A stretch of 64,000 nucleotides of DNA from the NCBI GenBank assembly GCA_964455395.1, contig CAYVWB010000017.1:7473-71472 (forward strand), in the 5' to 3' direction. The notes under the pieces were generated by a model that saw only the letters and a list, made by a program, of their open reading frames with translations, was not told where the DNA came from and did not search any database. Below, in pieces: positions 41,827 through 51,508 of this stretch. The translations under genes were made by a program, and so were the position numbers. Position 1 is the first letter of the stretch; every line of letters starts with the position of its first letter. The DNA is from CAYVWB01 sp964455395. Its GTDB lineage: Bacteria; Desulfobacterota; Desulfovibrionia; Desulfovibrionales; Desulfovibrionaceae.

Positions 41827-44568
41827 TCATTCCTCCCGGCCGCGGAGGACGACGCGGGGTTTGCTGCCGTCCGCCGGCCCGAGGTAGCCGTCCAGCTCCA
41901 TCTGTTCGATGTAGCGGGCGGCGCGGTTGAAGCCGATGCGGAAGCGGCGTTGCAACAGCGAGATGGAAGCCTTCCCCTGGGAGGTGACGAAGTCCACGGC
42001 TTCCCTGTACTTGGGGTCGCCGTCCATCTCCCCGGGGCCGCCTTCGAGCACGCCCTCCTCCTCGCCGTCGGCGCTCCACTCGGAGAAGTCCATGGAGTAC
42101 TCGGGCTTTTGCTGTCGCTTCCAGAAATCCACCACGGCGTGGACGTCTTCATCGCTGACGTAGGCGCCGTGGAGCCGCTGGAGTTTGCCGCCGCTCGGCT
42201 TGAAGAGCATGTCGCCTTTGCCCAGAAGGTGTTCCGCGCCCACGCTGTCCAGGATGGTGCGCGAATCGTGCTTGGAAGTGACCTGGAAGGAGATGCGACA
42301 CGGGAAGTTCGCTTTGATCAGACCGGTGACCACGTCCACGCTGGGCCGCTGTGTGGCGAGAATCATGTGGATGCCGGCCGCGCGCGCAAGCTGCGCAAGC
42401 CGGACGATGGACATCTCCACTTCCTTGGCCGCCGTGAGCATCAGATCAGCGAGCTCGTCGATGATGATGACGAGATAGGGCATGGGCTCCGGTCGGTCAA
42501 GCACGACGCGTCGGGCATGATCCAGGGTCGCAATCTTGGCGTTGTATCCCGCTATGTTGCGAACCGCGAGCTGTGCCATGGCCTGGTAGCGCTGGTCCAT
42601 CTCGTGCACGGCCCACTCCAGGGCGTTCTTCGCCAGATTCATCTCCGTGACCACAGGGTGAATGAGGTGCGGCAAATCCGCATAGACCGCCAGCTCGATG
42701 CGCTTGGGGTCCACCAGCAACATCTTCACCTGGGAGGGCTTGGCCTTGAAGAGCATGGATAGGATGAGGCCGTTCAGGCAGACCGATTTACCCATGCCCG
42801 TGGCGCCTGCCACCAGCAGGTGAGGCATCTTGGCGAGATCCGCCACACATGGCTCCCCTTCGATGTCCTTGCCCAGACAGAGGGTCAGCAGGGATTCGGA
42901 GTCGCGGAAAGCGGAGGACTCCAGCACGTCCCGGTAGTGGACCACTTGCCTGAACTTGCTGGGAATCTCGATGCCCACGGCGTCTTTGCCGGGGATCGGC
43001 GCCTCGATGCGGACGGCCATGGCCTTCAGCGTCAGGGCGAGATCGTCGGAAAGGTTTGCGATCTTGCTGACTTTCACCCCCGGCGCAGGCTTGTATTCGA
43101 AGCAGGTGACCACGGGGCCGGGCCGGATGTTCGTCACCTCGCCCTGCACGCCGAAGTCCGCCAGGGTGGTCGTGAGCGCCTGGGCCTGACGCGTCAGCTC
43201 CTCGTGGGAGGCAGCGCGGGGCGTCACCTCGATGGCTGCAAGCAGGTCCTTCGTGGGCAGCTCCAGCCGGCGCAGGCTCCGCGCGCTGGGCGGCGCGCTC
43301 CCGCGCAGGTCCGCGTCGGGGTTGATCTCCGCTTCCGCCACCACGTCTCGACCGCCGCGCGCTTCCTGAGGCGAGGACGGGACGTGCGTTGGCTCGGGGT
43401 CTTCCTCCACCGTGCTGAAAAGATCCTCGTCGAAGAGCTCGGCATGCTCTGCGGGGGACTCGGCGCGCGCTTCATGTGGCGCAGGCGCAGCAGCCTCGGT
43501 GTGGGAGGTTTCACGCTGGGGGAGCGACAGCGCTTGCGGCGTCGCCGTGACGGAGGGACGGGCCTCGCCCATCGCGTCAGGCTCGTTCATCGCGTCAGGC
43601 TCGCCAGCCTCGCCAGCCTCGCCAGCAAGGGCGCGCGGCGCAGTGGTGGGGGGATGGTTCGGGACGTCTGGGCGCCCGTCGCGGACCGCTTCGGGGGCCC
43701 TGTCCACGGGGGCTTCCTGTGGCGTCACACGGGAAACCAGGGCTTCCACAGGGGTGTTTTCATCAATTGCCGGCGGGGCGGACGACTCGGACATGACCGG
43801 CGTTGTCGCCCTGGGGATTTGGGGCGCGTCTTCAGCGGTTGGGTCTTCTCGCGGAACAGACGACCCCGCAGAAAGCCCGCCGCCGAGTTCCGCATCCAGG
43901 ATGGCGGCGGCGCGGTCGGGATCTTCGCCGCTGGCCTCCAGCTGCTCCATGAGCTGTTGGAGCCGCTTCTTGCGGCGTTGGCGTTCGGCGCGTTTGGCCC
44001 TCACGTCGCGCACACGGGAAACGACGGGCGAAATGACAGGGGCCAGCGCGTTTTCCCATAACCTGCCCAGCATGAGCTGCACCGACGCAAGCAGGCCCAC
44101 GATTCCCAGCAACGCCGCCACGACGCTGCCCAGGACATACCGCAATGTGTCCGACAGGAAACCGCCGATGAACCCTCCGCCGTGCACCCGGCCGATGGCG
44201 AAACCACTGCCGGAGGCGTCGCCGGGCGCGGCGAAAGCGGCTGTCACCACGGTGAATAGCGCGAAACCCACCCAGCGCCACCAGGGAAAGTGCAAGCGAC
44301 GGATGAAGGTTTTCAGCGCAAAGAGCAGCAACGCCGCAGGGCACAAGTAGGCTGCCACGCCGAAAAGATCCACAAGGATGCTGGCGAGATACGCCCCAGG
44401 CAGACCGCCGCCATTGTGGATGGGCGCGCCCGGCGAAACGACTTGGTTCAAGCCAGGGTCGTGGGGGTGGTGGGTGACCACCGCCAACAGCGTGAAACAC
44501 GCCAGGAAGGTGGACGCAAGGCCGAGCAGATCCCGGCCGAGGGCGTTGGTCTGTCTGGAAGTCTCCAT
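41827..44568 (-). CDS. ftsK: DNA translocase FtsK
   Basis: A cell-division DNA pump that moves the terminus region and activates XerCD at dif. Four N-terminal membrane helices (to about residue 175). A linker rich in Pro/Glu/Ser (about 180–420) is followed by the RecA-like motor, with Walker A VAGATGMGKSVCLN near residue 585 and Walker B YLVIIIDELADLM. The C-terminal γ winged-helix domain (VTSQGKASISLLQRRFRIGF) reads the polar DNA sequences. 913 residues. ATG 44568 has GGAG upstream and was preferred to an adjacent TTG. First gene of ftsK–lolA–lolA-like. Confidence 0.96.
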   Translation of the reverse strand: METSRQTNALGRDLLGLASTFLACFTLLAVVTHHPHDPGLNQVVSPGAPIHNGGGLPGAYLASILVDLFGVAAYLCPAALLLFALKTFIRRLHFPWWRWVGFALFTVVTAAFAAPGDASGSGFAIGRVHGGGFIGGFLSDTLRYVLGSVVAALLGIVGLLASVQLMLGRLWENALAPVISPVVSRVRDVRAKRAERQRRKKRLQQLMEQLEASGEDPDRAAAILDAELGGGLSAGSSVPREDPTAEDAPQIPRATTPVMSESSAPPAIDENTPVEALVSRVTPQEAPVDRAPEAVRDGRPDVPNHPPTTAPRALAGEAGEAGEPDAMNEPDAMGEARPSVTATPQALSLPQRETSHTEAAAPAPHEARAESPAEHAELFDEDLFSTVEEDPEPTHVPSSPQEARGGRDVVAEAEINPDADLRGSAPPSARSLRRLELPTKDLLAAIEVTPRAASHEELTRQAQALTTTLADFGVQGEVTNIRPGPVVTCFEYKPAPGVKVSKIANLSDDLALTLKAMAVRIEAPIPGKDAVGIEIPSKFRQVVHYRDVLESSAFRDSESLLTLCLGKDIEGEPCVADLAKMPHLLVAGATGMGKSVCLNGLILSMLFKAKPSQVKMLLVDPKRIELAVYADLPHLIHPVVTEMNLAKNALEWAVHEMDQRYQAMAQLAVRNIAGYNAKIATLDHARRVVLDRPEPMPYLVIIIDELADLMLTAAKEVEMSIVRLAQLARAAGIHMILATQRPSVDVVTGLIKANFPCRISFQVTSKHDSRTILDSVGAEHLLGKGDMLFKPSGGKLQRLHGAYVSDEDVHAVVDFWKRQQKPEYSMDFSEWSADGEEEGVLEGGPGEMDGDPKYREAVDFVTSQGKASISLLQRRFRIGFNRAARYIEQMELDGYLGPADGSKPRVVLRGREE

Positions 44569-44833
44569 CAAGGACTCCGACGGCCGGCGCCTAGACGGCG
44601 CGCGCCGCCCGAATTGCGTCGCGTGGGCAGGTTGGATGGCGCGTATGGACCGGGCGCCATCGTCGTCGGTTTCCGTGGCGTGCGGACGACGCCGGCGCGA
44701 CGGTTTCCGCCCTCCTCTCCCGAGGGAATGCCTCGGTGGAGCGGAACTCCGTCCCGGGCGCAGACCCTGCGGCGGCGCGGCGACCGCTGCGCATTCTGGC
44801 GAGCCGGACAGCGTTGCGCCGTGGGAACACGCG

Positions 44834-45397
44834 TCAGCCTTGCTCGCGGCCCAGGTATTCTCCGGAGCGGGTGTCCACCTTCACGGAGTCGCCCTCGTTG
44901 ATGAACAACGGCGCCTGAATGACGAGGCCGGTCTCCAGCGTGGCGGGTTTGAAGGTGCTGGAAACGGTGTCGCCCTTCACGCCGGGCTCTGTCTCCGTCA
45001 CGGTCAGCACCACGGAGGCGGGGATGTCGAGGTCCAGGGGCTGGCCGTTGTAAAGCAGCACTTTGGCTTCGGCGCCGTCCTTGAGAAAGCCGCCTTTGCC
45101 GCTCGTCTGTTCCTCGGAGATGTTGATTTGTTCGTAGGAGCTGAGGTCCATGAAGACGTAGTCCGCGCCTTCGCGATAGAGGAACTGCATGGTGCGTGTT
45201 TCCATGTCGGGTTTGCCGACTTTCTCCCCGGAGCGGAAGTTGTTCTCCACGATGCGGCCGGTGAGCATGTTGCGCAGCTTGGTGCGCACGAAAGCGCCGC
45301 CTTTGCCGGGCTTGTAATGTTGGGACTCCACGATTTCGTAGGGCACGCCGTCCCATTCTATTTTCAAGCCGTTCTTGAAGTCTTTTGTGGAAAACAT
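44834..45397 (-). CDS. efp: elongation factor P
   Basis: Relieves ribosome stalling at polyproline. 187 residues in the three β-barrel layout. The loop HYKPGKGGAFVRTKLRN carries the tip lysine that is modified in many bacteria. It starts at ATG 45397 with AAGGAG upstream, 24 bp after the aroQ stop, so the two are likely co-transcribed. Confidence 0.97.
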   Translation of the reverse strand: MFSTKDFKNGLKIEWDGVPYEIVESQHYKPGKGGAFVRTKLRNMLTGRIVENNFRSGEKVGKPDMETRTMQFLYREGADYVFMDLSSYEQINISEEQTSGKGGFLKDGAEAKVLLYNGQPLDLDIPASVVLTVTETEPGVKGDTVSSTFKPATLETGLVIQAPLFINEGDSVKVDTRSGEYLGREQG

Positions 45398-45421
45398 GTT
45401 ATTTCAGCTCCTTGGTGATAT

Positions 45422-45895
45422 TCAGGATGTGCCGCCAGCGCGCCCGACGTAGAGGGTCTGGATGGCCAAGGCGTAGCTCAGAACGCCGAAGCCGGCGATG
45501 ACGCCGCGCACGTGTGCGCCCATCATGCTCTGGTGGCGGATGGGCTCGGGCCGCGCCCAGATGTTGGAGAGGTGAACCTCCACGCACGGCAGCTTGGTCC
45601 ACGCCAGGCAGTCTGCAATGGCCAGGGACGTATGCGTGTACGCGCCAGCGTTGAAGGCCACGCCGTCCACGCCTTCTTTCCAGGCCTGCTCCAGCCTGTC
45701 AATAAGCGCGCCTTCGCTGTTGGCTTGATGGAACTGGAGCGCGATGGCGTCCGCAACCTCGCCCATCAACTCCCGCACCAAGCGGGGCACGACGTCCATG
45801 GTCTGCGCGCCGTAGATCTCCGGCTGACGTGTGCCCAGGTGGCCGAGATTGGGCCCGTTCAACACGAGCACGGTGAAGGTGGGGGTGGCGGCCAT
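45422..45895 (-). CDS. aroQ: type II 3-dehydroquinate dehydratase
   Basis: Shikimate pathway dehydratase. Motifs: VLNGPNLGHLGTRQPEIYG with the catalytic Tyr and Arg, FHQANSEGALIDRL, FNAGAYTHTSLAIADCL, and the active-site EVHLSN. 157 residues, normal. ATG 45895 was preferred because upstream codons are Arg/Thr-rich and non-conserved. Divergent from engB; followed by efp. Confidence 0.95.
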   Translation of the reverse strand: MAATPTFTVLVLNGPNLGHLGTRQPEIYGAQTMDVVPRLVRELMGEVADAIALQFHQANSEGALIDRLEQAWKEGVDGVAFNAGAYTHTSLAIADCLAWTKLPCVEVHLSNIWARPEPIRHQSMMGAHVRGVIAGFGVLSYALAIQTLYVGRAGGTS

Positions 45896-46082
45896 GCGGT
45901 GTGTCTGCTCCCTGGGAAAGGCGGTGCGGGCGGAACGGGCGGTTTTGGGCGGCGGCGTGCGCGTATGCGAGAGCTTCGACGTCCGCCGTTTTGAATGACG
46001 TCTCGACGCGCGCACGGCCCCCCTTTTCTGCGCTTTGGCTCTAGAATTTGTCAAGACAATTTTTTTGACGTAGGATGGGTTC

Positions 46083-46682
46083 ATGCACCCCACTCTGACG
46101 CTCACGCACACCGTCTTCACTTTGGGTCAGCTCAAGGAAGCCGGCCTGGCAGAGGCCCCGCAGATCGCCTTGGCGGGTCGCTCCAACGTGGGCAAGTCCT
46201 CCCTGGTCAACAGCCTTGCCGGACGGCGCAAGAATATCGCCAGGGTCTCCAGCGCGCCAGGCAAGACCCGCAGCCTCAATTTCTTCGCTGTCACGCCGGG
46301 GGACTTCGTCCTGGTGGACCTGCCCGGCTACGGCTACGCCAAGTGCGCCAAGACGGAGCGCGAGAAGTGGGCCGCGCTGACGCACGCCTACCTTACCCAG
46401 ACACCCGGCCTGCGGGGCGTCGTCTCTCTGTTGGACAGCCGCCATGAACCCCAGCGGCTGGACCTGGAGCTTCTGGAGTATCTCCACGCGCACCGCATCC
46501 CCGTGCTTCCTGTGCTTACCAAAGCGGACAAGTGCAACCAGAAGGCCCGGGCGCAGGCCCGCAAGCACTGGAAAACCGCGCTTCCCGGCGCAGCGCCGCT
46601 CTTCTGTTCCAGCGTCACCGGCGAAGGCAAGGAAGCTCTCTGGGAGCTCATCCGCCAAGCCGTGCAGCCCTCATCGACGTGA
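46083..46682 (+). CDS. engB: ribosome biogenesis GTPase EngB (YsxC/YihA)
   Basis: An essential GTPase for 50S assembly. G1 GRSNVGKSSLVN (near residue 30), G3 DLPGYGYAK, G4 TKADK, and G5 FCSSVTGEGK are all present. 199 residues. The ATG follows TAGGATGG. Upstream, an inverted repeat TTGTC-AA-GACAA (around 46049–46060) lies in the divergent control region shared with aroQ. Confidence 0.95.
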   Translation: MHPTLTLTHTVFTLGQLKEAGLAEAPQIALAGRSNVGKSSLVNSLAGRRKNIARVSSAPGKTRSLNFFAVTPGDFVLVDLPGYGYAKCAKTEREKWAALTHAYLTQTPGLRGVVSLLDSRHEPQRLDLELLEYLHAHRIPVLPVLTKADKCNQKARAQARKHWKTALPGAAPLFCSSVTGEGKEALWELIRQAVQPSST

Positions 46683-47553
46683 TTGCTTTACGCGACGCGT
46701 CTCTGTTTCACATCCTTCCATCACTCGCCACGCCTGGTTCGCTTGGCGTGTTTCACGGCTGATGCACGCAGCGAAGCCGGCGTTGCGGACTTGACCGCCG
46801 CGTTCCTTCCGTGCGCGAGCTTCGATGCGCTCGCCATGCAAGCCTGACAACGAGCTTTGCGTTCGGCCTGTGAGTGTTGGTCTCCGTCACGTCAGCAAAG
46901 CCCGCCGCCTCGGAAAGTGTCCGGGGTGAGCGAATGTGACAGCTTGATGAATTTTATTCGGCGGCGTGCGTGTCATCATGGCGTTGGCGGAGGATAGCGC
47001 GCAAAAAACGGCGTATGACGCAGCAAACCGGACATGTCGCGCTCCCTTCGCGCAAGGGCGCAGCTCCTGTGGTCTGCTGCGTCGTCACGACGGTTTCTGT
47101 GCCATAACTGGTTGACACCATTCGGTTTGACAAGATTGTACCGATCTTTTACCTACTGTGGTGCGTCTCGAAAACAGCTATAGCTCTCGAGTCGTCCCGA
47201 AGACTGCATTTTCTTCGGTCGCCCGCGCCAACTTGCTGAGAAGCGTTCGCACGCTCACTCCTTGGCGCACACGGACCTCCTTTCCCCTCCCTCCGGGTCT
47301 GACGGGGTCCGCCAAACGGTCTGCTCGCGCGTTCGCGTGACCAGACGATACGCGGGCCAGCGCAACCGGCCCCGAGCGATGTCACCATATGGCCCCCGGG
47401 CATGACGCGGCGCGAGGCGTTCTCGTGCTGTCTCTCGTGTGTTGGGCAGGTCGTATGCAATTCTGCTGACGCCCGGAATATGTGCGGCATGGAGGAATGG
47501 TCCTCACCCAGTGCGCCGCGCTTGTTCCCCGTCGGCATTAAGGAGTTGACGTC
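46683..47553. other. long upstream region of the betaine operon; candidate promoter
   Basis: No supportable gene in 870 bp. Two TTGACA hexamers (47112–47117 and 47127–47132) are visible. The second is followed after 17 bases by TACCTA (47150–47155). If this is the promoter, the betaine-operon mRNA would have a leader of about 390 nt. There is no obvious strong terminator for engB. Confidence 0.35.
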
Positions 47554-48357
47554 ATGTCATTTCAACCGCAAAACCAGTGCTTTGGCGAGAACCCTCTCAA
47601 GATGCGGAACACGGACAACTTCATCAAGGAGTACGTGCCCACCTTCGTGGAGAAATGGGACGAGCTTATCGACTGGGACTCCCGCGCCCAGAGCGAAGGC
47701 GATTTCTTCATTCAGCAGTTGAAGGATCGCGGCGTCGAGCGCGTGTTGGACGTCGCCACCGGCACCGGCTTTCACTCCGTGCGGCTCATCGAAGCCGGGT
47801 TCGATGTCGTCAGTGCTGACGGCAGCCCCGCCATGCTGGCCAAGGCGTTCGAAAACGCCAGAGCCCGCGGCCACATCCTCCACACCATCCAAGCTGATTG
47901 GCGCATGCTCAACCAGAACGTCCATGGCGAGTTCGACGCCGTCATCTGTCTCGGCAACTCCTTCACCCATCTTTTCAAGGAACGCGACCGCCGCAAGGCG
48001 TTGGCGGAGTTCTACGCCGCGCTCTCTCACGATGGCTTGCTCGTTCTGGATCAGCGCAACTACGACGGCATGTTGGACAACGGCTACACTTCCAAGCACA
48101 AGTACTACTACTGCGGCGATGGCGTCTGTGCGGAACCAGACCATGTGGACGACGGCCTTGCGCGGTTCAAGTACACCTTCGCGGACGATTCCGAGTTCTT
48201 CCTGAACATGTTCCCTCTGCGTCTGGAGTATCTCCGCGACCTCATGGAACAGGTGGGCTTCCAACGCATCGAGACGTTTGCGGACTTCAAGGACCCCCAT
48301 CGCGAAGAAGATCCGGATTTCTACATCCATTTTGCGGAAAAGCAATACATCGCCTGA
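47554..48357 (+). CDS. glycine/sarcosine N-methyltransferase (betaine synthesis, first two steps)
   Basis: SAM-dependent conversion of glycine to sarcosine and dimethylglycine. The class I Rossmann motif is VLDVATGTGFHSVRLIEAGF, then DVVSADGSPAMLAKA. The N-terminal IKEYVPTFVEKWDELIDWDSRAQSE matches the GSMT group of halophiles (Halorhodospira, Actinopolyspora type). 267 residues. AAGGAG is 9 bases before ATG 47554. It is followed 16 bp later by the partner enzyme. Together they make the osmolyte glycine betaine from glycine. Probably salt-regulated; no operator was identified. Confidence 0.92.
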   Translation: MSFQPQNQCFGENPLKMRNTDNFIKEYVPTFVEKWDELIDWDSRAQSEGDFFIQQLKDRGVERVLDVATGTGFHSVRLIEAGFDVVSADGSPAMLAKAFENARARGHILHTIQADWRMLNQNVHGEFDAVICLGNSFTHLFKERDRRKALAEFYAALSHDGLLVLDQRNYDGMLDNGYTSKHKYYYCGDGVCAEPDHVDDGLARFKYTFADDSEFFLNMFPLRLEYLRDLMEQVGFQRIETFADFKDPHREEDPDFYIHFAEKQYIA

Positions 48358-48373
48358 GAAGGAGATACATTTG

Positions 48374-49219
48374 ATGCAGAAAGATTACTGCAAGGTTGTC
48401 GAGACGGCGCGCTCCTACTACAATTCCAGCGACGCTGACACCTTCTACTTCACCATCTGGGGCGGCGAGGACATCCACGTCGGTTTCTACGAGACGCCGG
48501 ACCAACCCATTTTCGACGCCAGCCGCAACACGGTGGAGATCATGGCCGAGAAGCTGCAGTGCCTGAAGCCGGGCGCCAGAGTCATCGATCTCGGCGCAGG
48601 CTATGGCGGCGCCGCCCGCTTTCTCGCCAAGGAATACGGCTGCCATGTGGTGTGTCTCAACTTGAGCGAAGAGCAGAACTGCCGTAATCAGCAGCTCTCC
48701 GCCGAGCAGGGACTCGCCGACTCGATCGAGGTGGTGGACGGCAGCTTCGAAGACATCCCCTACCCCGACGCCACCTTCGATGTGGTCTGGTCCCAGGACG
48801 CCATCCTCCATAGCGGCGAACGCGAAAAGGTCCTCGCTGAAGCGGCCCGCGTGCTCAAGCCCGGCGGCGAGATGGTCTTCACCGATCCCATGCAGGCTGA
48901 CGAGTGCCCCGAGGGCGTGCTTCAGCCCATCCTGGATCGCATCCACCTGTCCACCCTGGGGTCCCCCGGCTTCTACCAGCAGACCGCCAGGAAGCTCGGT
49001 TTCACGACCACGGAATTCTTCGACATGACGGCCAATCTTCCTGTCCATTACGGTCGCGTGCTCAAGGAGATGGAGTCCCGCGAAGCCGAACTGCTCGACA
49101 AAGTCAGCGCAGAGTACGTCGAGCGCATGAAAAAAGGTCTGCAGCATTGGGTGGATGGCGGCAGCAATGGCTGGCTCGCTTGGGGCGTCTTCCACTTCAA
49201 GAAAGACGGCGTCTGTTGA
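48374..49219 (+). CDS. sarcosine/dimethylglycine N-methyltransferase (betaine synthesis, last steps)
   Basis: SAM-dependent methylation of sarcosine and dimethylglycine to betaine. The motif VIDLGAGYGGAARFLAKEYG and the region FTIWGGEDIHVGFYETPDQP are typical of SDMT and related sarcosine methyltransferases; VVWSQDAILHSG lies in the active-site area. 281 residues. AAGGAG lies about 9 bases before ATG 48374. A strong hairpin terminator lies about 50 bp after its stop, so the operon has two genes. Confidence 0.92.
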   Translation: MQKDYCKVVETARSYYNSSDADTFYFTIWGGEDIHVGFYETPDQPIFDASRNTVEIMAEKLQCLKPGARVIDLGAGYGGAARFLAKEYGCHVVCLNLSEEQNCRNQQLSAEQGLADSIEVVDGSFEDIPYPDATFDVVWSQDAILHSGEREKVLAEAARVLKPGGEMVFTDPMQADECPEGVLQPILDRIHLSTLGSPGFYQQTARKLGFTTTEFFDMTANLPVHYGRVLKEMESREAELLDKVSAEYVERMKKGLQHWVDGGSNGWLAWGVFHFKKDGVC

Positions 49220-49269
49220 TGAACACGTGACGGCTTGGGGCGACGACTCCCCGAGCTGACGCATTCTGC

Positions 49270-49316
49270 GCGGCGTGACGTCGCCCTCTCCGGGGGGGGA
49301 CGCCACGCCGCTTTTT
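49270..49316 (+). terminator. Rho-independent terminator of the betaine operon
   Basis: An 8-bp stem GCGGCGTG / CACGCCGC (49270–49277 and 49304–49311), with partial pairing further in, followed by TTTTT. Confidence 0.8.
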
Positions 49317-49770
49317 CGTGGTGTGCGTCCGAGTGTGTGTCGCATTTCTGCTGAACGGTCGCGTCCCGGGCTGCCCTCCTTCGTCGCCGACGCCACGGAC
49401 TTGCGCCGGCGCCATGTAGTGTCGTTGTGTCTGTGTCTCGTGTCGTTGTGTCTCCATGCTCCCTGGAACGCAACGCCGCACTCCGCGAGGCGTGTCGCTT
49501 TTCGCGCGCCGCCGCCATTGTTCCACTCCGGTCCGGTGCAGCGTGATACGCAGTGAACACGGTATGTTGTGGCGCGCATTCGCGTTGTCGTATCCCCATG
49601 GCGCCGGTGTTTTTCGAATCCTCTCTTGCGACGTCTGCGAAACCCCTTTACTTCAAGGGGGTGTGTTGCTATCTCCCGCCTGCTTCATTGCGTCCGGCAG
49701 CGGCGGCGCACTGCGCGCCGCCTGTAATATTTGCAGATTGTTGAAAATCGTACTCGTCTCAAGGGGCGTC
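49317..49770. other. intergenic stretch before the YitT-type gene
   Basis: No supportable gene. A 12-bp motif TGTCGTTGTGTCT-like sequence is repeated twice near 49421–49452 (GTGTCGTTGTGTCT and CGTGTCGTTGTGTCT). A possible -10 cannot be placed with confidence. Confidence 0.4.
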
Positions 49771-50724
49771 ATGATGCGCAGACAAGAACGGAAGGTGCGC
49801 GAGAAAGTCGAGCGTCGTCTCCAGCTGCCGACCAGGAAGCGGGTGCGCCGCATCGCCATACAGCAGACGGCCATCGTGTTCGGCGCATTGCTCTCCGGGT
49901 TGGGGTACGCCATTTTCCAGGTGCCGTACGATCTGGCTGCGGGCGGCGTCTCCGGTTTGGGCATCATCTTCAACAAGTACACGGACTTCCCCGTGGGTCT
50001 CTTCTTCCTGCTGGCCAACGCCCCGCTGTTGGTGTGGGGATTCTACAAGTTGGGGCGGTGGCGGTTTCTCATCTCGTCCATCGGCGCGGTGGTGGGTTTC
50101 TCCGTCTCGGCGGATTTCTTCAACCTCGTCCTGCCGCAGGTGGCGGACCGTTGGCCCATCACGGATGATGTCCTGCTCGCAGCCATTTACGCTGGCGTGC
50201 TCTACGGCGTGGGTATGGGGCTTGTCTATCGTCACGGCGGCTCCATCGGCGGCACCAGCGTGCCGGCGCGCATCATCCACAACGCCACGGGTTTCCCCAT
50301 GAGCCAGGCGTTCCTCTATACGGACGTGGGCGTCATCCTTCTCGCCGGATTGCTTATCTCCTGGGAAGTGGCGCTGTTGGCGTTTCTCTCTCTCGTGCTC
50401 ACGGGGCTCTTCTCGGACTTCATTCTGGAGGGCGTCAGCCAAGTCCGCACCGCCGTCATCATCACGGACAATCCGGAGCCCCTCACCTACGCACTCATGC
50501 ACGAGTTGCGTCGCGGCGTGAGCTACTGGACGGTGAAGGGCGGCTACACCGGCGCAGACCACACCATGATCTACTGCACCGTGCTACGCTCCCGTGTGTA
50601 CGAGCTGAAATTCGTCGTGGGGCGGGTCGATCCCAAGGCCTTCATGGTCGTCGGCGTGGCGCAGCAGGCCTTCGGTGGCTTGAATTTCAAGAAGTTGCAG
50701 GAGCAGCAGGATGACTCCATGTGA
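49771..50724 (+). CDS. YitT-family membrane protein with C-terminal DUF2179
   Basis: 317 residues. A basic N-terminus is followed by five or six membrane helices (AIVFGALLSGLGYAIFQVPY; GGVSGLGIIFNKYTDFPVGL; VLLAAIYAGVLYGVGMGLVY with the family motif RHGGSIGGTSVPARIIH). It ends with a soluble DUF2179 domain (GYTGADHTMIYCTVLRSR). The family is widespread in bacteria and may be a transporter or sensor; its substrate is not known. ATG 49771 follows AAGGGG; a second ATG comes three bases later. Confidence 0.88.
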   Translation: MMRRQERKVREKVERRLQLPTRKRVRRIAIQQTAIVFGALLSGLGYAIFQVPYDLAAGGVSGLGIIFNKYTDFPVGLFFLLANAPLLVWGFYKLGRWRFLISSIGAVVGFSVSADFFNLVLPQVADRWPITDDVLLAAIYAGVLYGVGMGLVYRHGGSIGGTSVPARIIHNATGFPMSQAFLYTDVGVILLAGLLISWEVALLAFLSLVLTGLFSDFILEGVSQVRTAVIITDNPEPLTYALMHELRRGVSYWTVKGGYTGADHTMIYCTVLRSRVYELKFVVGRVDPKAFMVVGVAQQAFGGLNFKKLQEQQDDSM

Positions 50725-50852
50725 GGCGTCCGGCGCCGCATTGGGCCGGGGCGTCTCGTATGGAGTGAATGTCCCGCCCCGGATGTCTTGCATTGACGCG
50801 GCGCACAGGGTACACCTCACCCACGTCGACACATATTCGTCATCATGACCCC

Positions 50853-51344
50853 ATGGAGCGTCACGAACGATTTATGGCTTTCCGCGTCAGCTGCATAGGT
50901 TCCGGGACCATCCAGCCGGACTCCGCGGCGTATGCGCTCGCGTGCGCTGCGGGTCGCGCCGTGGCTGAAGCGGGATGGGTCGTGGTGTGCGGGGGGCTTG
51001 CGGGAACCATGGAAGCCGTCTGCCGCGGCGCCAAAGAAGCCGGGGGGACGACCGTGGGCGTGCTCCCGGGGGAGGACCCCCGCGCCGCCAACCCATGGGT
51101 GGATACGGCGGTGGCCACGGGGCTTGGGCCCATGCGCAACTACCTGGTGGTTCTCAACGGCGACGCCGTGCTCGCTTTCCACGGCGGCGCCGGGACGCGC
51201 TCGGAATTGGCATTGGCGCAAAAAGTGGGTAAGGAAGTCGTATCCTTGGGACGTTTCAGCGCGGATGAAACCGTGCGCCAGGCGCGCGACGTCGCGCATG
51301 CGGTCGCCCTTCTGCAGAAACTGCAGGCCGACTGCGTGTCCTGA
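50853..51344 (+). CDS. SLOG/TIGR00725-type nucleotide-binding protein
   Basis: 163 residues with a Rossmann-like SLOG fold: RVSCIGSG at the start, VVVCGGLAGTMEAVCRGAKE, and the family site GGAGTRSELALAQKVGKEVV. Related proteins include LOG phosphoribohydrolases, but the PGGxGTxxE motif appears as HGGAGTRSE, closer to the TIGR00725 group of unknown function. The start may be ATG 50853 or ATG 50874 (MAFRVSCIG); neither has a convincing ribosome binding site. Confidence 0.82.
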   Translation: MERHERFMAFRVSCIGSGTIQPDSAAYALACAAGRAVAEAGWVVVCGGLAGTMEAVCRGAKEAGGTTVGVLPGEDPRAANPWVDTAVATGLGPMRNYLVVLNGDAVLAFHGGAGTRSELALAQKVGKEVVSLGRFSADETVRQARDVAHAVALLQKLQADCVS

Positions 51345-51419
51345 AAGGAGCGCCACGCCGCACTGGCGCGCCGGCGTCGCTCCGCCACGACCCGGCAGCG
51401 CGTCACGTAAGCGAAATTC

Positions 51420-51448
51420 TTGGATGGCGACCGCGGCTGTGTTATGCT
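51420..51448 (+). promoter_or_regulatory. sigma-70-type promoter of the HIT–lapA pair
   Basis: TTGGAT (51420–51425), 17 bases, TATGCT (51443–51448), about 60 bases before the GTG start. Good spacing and a good match for this GC-rich region. Confidence 0.55.
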
Positions 51449-51508
51449 GCGCGCGGAAACCATGGAGGCGGCGGCCGCCTGCAGCACGCACAAGGGAGCA
51501 TTTCAACG

